From Caballeronia insecticola (GTDB taxonomy: Bacteria > Pseudomonadota > Gammaproteobacteria > Burkholderiales > Burkholderiaceae), in NCBI RefSeq assembly GCF_000402035.1, contig NC_021287.1, positions 1,178,001 to 1,242,000 of the forward strand: DNA of 64,000 nt, written 5' to 3'. A model generated the notes under the pieces. That model worked only from the letters and a program-made list of their open reading frames with translations, searched no databases and was not told where the DNA came from. This document shows positions 60,962 through 64,000 of the stretch, piece by piece. The position numbers and the translations under genes were made by a program. Numbering within the stretch: the first letter of the stretch is position 1; each line of letters begins with the position of its first letter.

Positions 60962-63547
60962 TCAGGCTGCGATTGCGCGCAGCAGTTCGGTTTCGACCTG
61001 GATCTGGGTGCGGTTGCTCGACAGGCTCTTGCCGTCAAGCAGGAACACGTCCTCGACACGTTCGCCGAGCGTGTTGATGCGCGCCGCCTGCACGCCGATC
61101 CGGTGTTGCGCGAGCACTCGCGCGATCGAATAAAGAAGGCCTTGCCGGTCGTTGGCCGACACGGAGAGGATGTAGTACTGGCCGCGGTCGTCGGGACGCA
61201 GGTCCACGCGCGGCGTGATCGGAAACGTGCGCACGAGCCGCGACAGCCGACCTCGCGACGGTTCCGGAAGAATGCGCTCGTCGGTCAGCAGCGCGGCCAG
61301 CTGCTGCTCGACGAGATTGGCGATATCGCGATAACTCCCGTCGTGATCGGGATGCGCGACGAGGAAGTTGTCGAGCGCGTAGCCATGCCGCGTCGTCGTG
61401 ACGCGTGCATCCAGCACGGACAGGCCGTTTTTGTCGAAATACGCGCAGATGCCGGCGAACAGATCCGGCCGGTCCTTCACGTACACGAGCACCTGCAGCG
61501 CCGCGCCGATAGGCGAGGGCCGCGCACGCACGATCGGCTCGTCGCTTTCGACGTGCCGGTACAGCACGCGCGTCTGCCATGCGATGTCGGCGGGATCGTG
61601 ACGCAGGAAATAGCCGACGTCGAGCTGATCCCACAGCCGCTTCTGCGCATGCTCCGGCACGGTTTCGAGCCGCAACAGCGCGAGCGCCGCTTCCTGGCGC
61701 GACTTCAGTTCCGAATGTGTGTCCGGCTCGGCGCCGCCCAGCACGGACTGCGTCGCGCGGTACAGGTCTTCGAGAAGCTTGCCCTTCCAGTTGTTCCACA
61801 CTTTCGGGCTGGTGCCGCGAATGTCTGCAACGGTCAGCAGATACAGCGCCGTGAGCCTGCGCTCCGTCGTCACCACCGACGCGAACTGCTTGATGACCTC
61901 AGGATCGCTCGTGTCCTGTTTCTGCGCGACCTGGCTCATCGTCAGATGCTGTTGCACGAGCCACACGATCAGCTCGGTGTCTTCATGGCCGATGTCGTGC
62001 TCGCGGCAGAACCGCCGGGCGTCCGCCATGCCGAGCGTCGAATGATCGCCGCCGCGGCCCTTCGCGATGTCGTGAAACAGCGCCGCCACATAGAGCACCC
62101 ACGGGCGCTCGAAGTTGCCCATCAACTGGCTGCAGAACGGATATTCGTGCGCGTGCTCGGCGATCGCGAAACGCCGCAGATTGCGCAGCACCATCAGGAT
62201 GTGCTGATCGACCGTATAGACGTGATAGAGATCGTGCTGCATCTGCCCGACGATGCGCCGGAAGTTGAGCAGATAGCGTCCGAGCACGCTCGTCTGGTTC
62301 ATGAGCCGAAGCGCGTGCGTGATGCCTTCGGGCTGCTTCAGGATCTCCATGAACAGACGGCGGTTTTCCGGATCGCGCCGCCAGTTGCGGTCCATCAGGT
62401 CGCGCGCGTTGTAGATGGCCCGCAGCGTGCGCGCGGAGAGTCCCTTGATGCCGCGCGTCTGCTCGTACAGCAGGAACGCTTCGAGGATGGCGTGCGGTTC
62501 GCGCTCGAACACGTCGTCGCGGGCGATTTCCAGCATGCCTTGCTTTTCGACGAAACGCCCGCTGATCACGCGCGTAATGCCGCTCGTCGACGGAAACAGC
62601 TGCGCCTCGACGTTCTGAATCAGGATGGTCGCGAGCTGCGTGACCGCTTTCGCCGCCCAGTAGTAGCGGCGCATCAGTTGCTCGCTTGCGCGCTTGGCGG
62701 TGGTCGCCTCGAAGCCGAAACTCTCGGCGAGCGGCGTCTGCAGATCGAACACGAGAATGTCCTGGCGGCGCTTCGCGATCACGTGCAGTCGCGCGCGCAA
62801 CGCCTTCAGAAAGCCCTCGTTGCGACGCAGTTCGCGCGCCTCGCGCTCGGTGATGAGCCCGCGCGTATCGAGTTCGCGCCAGTTGCTGCCGAAGCCCGCC
62901 GCGCGCGCGATCCACAGGATGAGCTGAAGGTCGCGCAGGCCGCCGGGGCTTTCCTTGATGTTCGGTTCGAGGCTGTACGGCGTGTCCTGAAACTTCGCGT
63001 GCCGCTGGCGCATTTCCAGCACTTTCGCCTGGAAGAACGCGCGCGGATCGAGCGTCTCGTGATAGCGCGCGGAGAAGCGCTGGAACAGTTGCGTATCGCC
63101 GCAGATCCGCCGTGCTTCGAGCAGCGATGTCTGCACGGTGATGTCGTTGCCCGCCTCGGCGATGCACTGCTCGACCGAACGCACGCTGCTGCCGATATCG
63201 AGCCCCAGATCCCACGCCATGCCGATAAAGCGCTCGACGCGTCCATTCAGTTCGGCGGGGTCGCTGCGGGTCGGCGTCTCGGGCAAAAGAACGAGGATGT
63301 CGACGTCGGAATAAGGCGCGAGCTCGCCCCGCCCATACCCGCCGACGGCCACGAGCGCGGCTTCGGCCGGCATCTCGCACGCGGCCCAAGCGCCTTTGAG
63401 GGCGTCGTCGGTGGCGCGGGCGAGGGCGTGCATCAACGGCTCGACGTTCGACGTCGACTGGAAGCGTTCGATGAGCGCCGCCTTCGCCGCCTTGTAGGCA
63501 GCGCGCAACGTTTCACAGGGCGTGGCAACGGCGGCGGTGACGCTCAT
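60962..63547 (-). CDS. glnD: Bifunctional uridylyltransferase/uridylyl-removing enzyme GlnD
   Basis: Nitrogen sensor that adds UMP to, or removes it from, the PII proteins according to glutamine level. 861 residues. The nucleotidyltransferase domain has GGYGRGE at about 69-75 and DVD at 81-83. The HD hydrolase domain has [17 protein letters not shown]. Two ACT domains lie at the C-terminus ([17 protein letters not shown] and [19 protein letters not shown]). The ATG at 63547 starts the family-like [12 protein letters not shown]; the frame stays open further upstream but without conservation. It lies between map and the pseudouridine synthase on the minus strand. Confidence 0.96.
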   Translation of the reverse strand: MSVTAAVATPCETLRAAYKAAKAALIERFQSTSNVEPLMHALARATDDALKGAWAACEMPAEAALVAVGGYGRGELAPYSDVDILVLLPETPTRSDPAELNGRVERFIGMAWDLGLDIGSSVRSVEQCIAEAGNDITVQTSLLEARRICGDTQLFQRFSARYHETLDPRAFFQAKVLEMRQRHAKFQDTPYSLEPNIKESPGGLRDLQLILWIARAAGFGSNWRELDTRGLITEREARELRRNEGFLKALRARLHVIAKRRQDILVFDLQTPLAESFGFEATTAKRASEQLMRRYYWAAKAVTQLATILIQNVEAQLFPSTSGITRVISGRFVEKQGMLEIARDDVFEREPHAILEAFLLYEQTRGIKGLSARTLRAIYNARDLMDRNWRRDPENRRLFMEILKQPEGITHALRLMNQTSVLGRYLLNFRRIVGQMQHDLYHVYTVDQHILMVLRNLRRFAIAEHAHEYPFCSQLMGNFERPWVLYVAALFHDIAKGRGGDHSTLGMADARRFCREHDIGHEDTELIVWLVQQHLTMSQVAQKQDTSDPEVIKQFASVVTTERRLTALYLLTVADIRGTSPKVWNNWKGKLLEDLYRATQSVLGGAEPDTHSELKSRQEAALALLRLETVPEHAQKRLWDQLDVGYFLRHDPADIAWQTRVLYRHVESDEPIVRARPSPIGAALQVLVYVKDRPDLFAGICAYFDKNGLSVLDARVTTTRHGYALDNFLVAHPDHDGSYRDIANLVEQQLAALLTDERILPEPSRGRLSRLVRTFPITPRVDLRPDDRGQYYILSVSANDRQGLLYSIARVLAQHRIGVQAARINTLGERVEDVFLLDGKSLSSNRTQIQVETELLRAIAA

Positions 63548-63615
63548 GGGTCGGGATGGCCGGATGAGAGGAGAAAACGACGAAGCGCCACGCCGGAGCG
63601 TCGGGCGCCGGGAAC

Positions 63616-64000
63616 TCAGCGCGCCGAAGCGGTCGCCGCGATCAGTTGCGAAGGCGCAGGCGTAGCCGCCGAAACGGTCAGCACTTCGTAACCGGTCGGC
63701 GTGACGAGCACGGTGTGCTCCCACTGCGCGGACAGGCTGCGGTCGCGCGTCTTGACGGTCCACTGGTCGGGCATCGTGCGGATTTCGCGGCGGCCGGCGT
63801 TGATCATCGGCTCGACGGTGAAGATCATGCCCGCCTGCAATTCGATGCCCGTGCCCGGACGGCCGTAGTGCAGCACCTGCGGCTCCTCGTGAAATACCTG
63901 GCCGATGCCGTGGCCGCAGTATTCGCGCACGACGCTGTAACCTTGCGCTTCCGCGTGCTTCTGGATAGCCGCGCCGATGTCGCCCAGATGCGCGCCGGGA
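63616..64000 (-). CDS. map: Methionine aminopeptidase (5' end cut by window edge)
   Basis: Removes the initiator methionine from nascent proteins. The visible 127 codons are the C-terminal half, and the frame is open to the right edge. Metal-binding residues lie in [13 protein letters not shown] (His), [10 protein letters not shown] (Glu) and [10 protein letters not shown] (Glu). The sequence continues for a Thr/Ala/Ser-rich tail after [10 protein letters not shown]. glnD starts 68 bases downstream, the map-glnD order known from Burkholderia and E. coli. Confidence 0.95.
   Translation of the reverse strand, partial: PGAHLGDIGAAIQKHAEAQGYSVVREYCGHGIGQVFHEEPQVLHYGRPGTGIELQAGMIFTVEPMINAGRREIRTMPDQWTVKTRDRSLSAQWEHTVLVTPTGYEVLTVSAATPAPSQLIAATASAR

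Overview
This 64 kb window is chromosomal DNA from a high-GC betaproteobacterium, most likely a Burkholderiaceae member close to Burkholderia, Paraburkholderia or Caballeronia. That is inferred from gene content and order: pheS-pheT-ihfA-merR, pcaR|pcaIJFBDC, a DUF2844/DUF3443 pair, a DUF2866-like gene after radA, dapC-dapD-yffB-dapE-prmB, smc-zipA-ligA-def and map-glnD-pseudouridine synthase. No 16S gene or database search was available. The window is mostly core genome. I see no insertion sequence, integrase, CRISPR array, prophage block or rRNA operon.

Layout. 1-4.5 kb: translation and DNA architecture (pheS, truncated at the left edge, pheT, ihfA, a MerR regulator). 4.6-9.2 kb: a looser, accessory-like stretch with a catalytically atypical SDR, three small unknown genes, a tRNA-Pro(GGG), a DoxX membrane protein and two LysR regulators. 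9.2-15.5 kb: the lower protocatechuate (beta-ketoadipate) pathway, divergent from its IclR regulator PcaR, with inverted repeats between them that look like its operators. 15.5-19.5 kb: the DUF3443/DUF2844 envelope pair, bamC, and a non-coding stretch with three consecutive hairpins that may be an undescribed small RNA. 19.5-26 kb: glyoxylate shunt genes aceB and aceA, separated by a HAD protein, a LysR regulator and a UspA protein. The aceA upstream region carries a perfect 16-bp palindrome inside a larger inverted repeat. 26-32 kb: an RhlE-like helicase, an acyl-CoA-binding protein, and the operon tsaB-rimI-udg-DUF1853. 32-36 kb: thiamine salvage and synthesis genes thiM-thiE-thiD behind lplT. 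36-42.7 kb: alr, radA, a DUF2866-like gene, a CoA-transferase, an ABC-F ATPase and a glutathione peroxidase. 42.7-49 kb: cardiolipin synthase, prmB and the dap lysine/peptidoglycan cluster. 49-58 kb: an EamA transporter, then smc, zipA, ligA and def (chromosome segregation, division, DNA ligation, protein maturation). 58-64 kb: a mini ParB-like protein, a pseudouridine synthase with a 10 x 40-residue tandem repeat, glnD, and map, truncated at the right edge.

Most genes have standard housekeeping roles. The points most worth following up are the exact 120-bp repeat array fused to the pseudouridine synthase, the hairpin series at 19.3 kb, the palindromic aceA control region, the HAD protein beside aceB that has lost two dehalogenase residues, the small ParB-box protein, and the uncharacterised DUF2844/DUF3443 pair.
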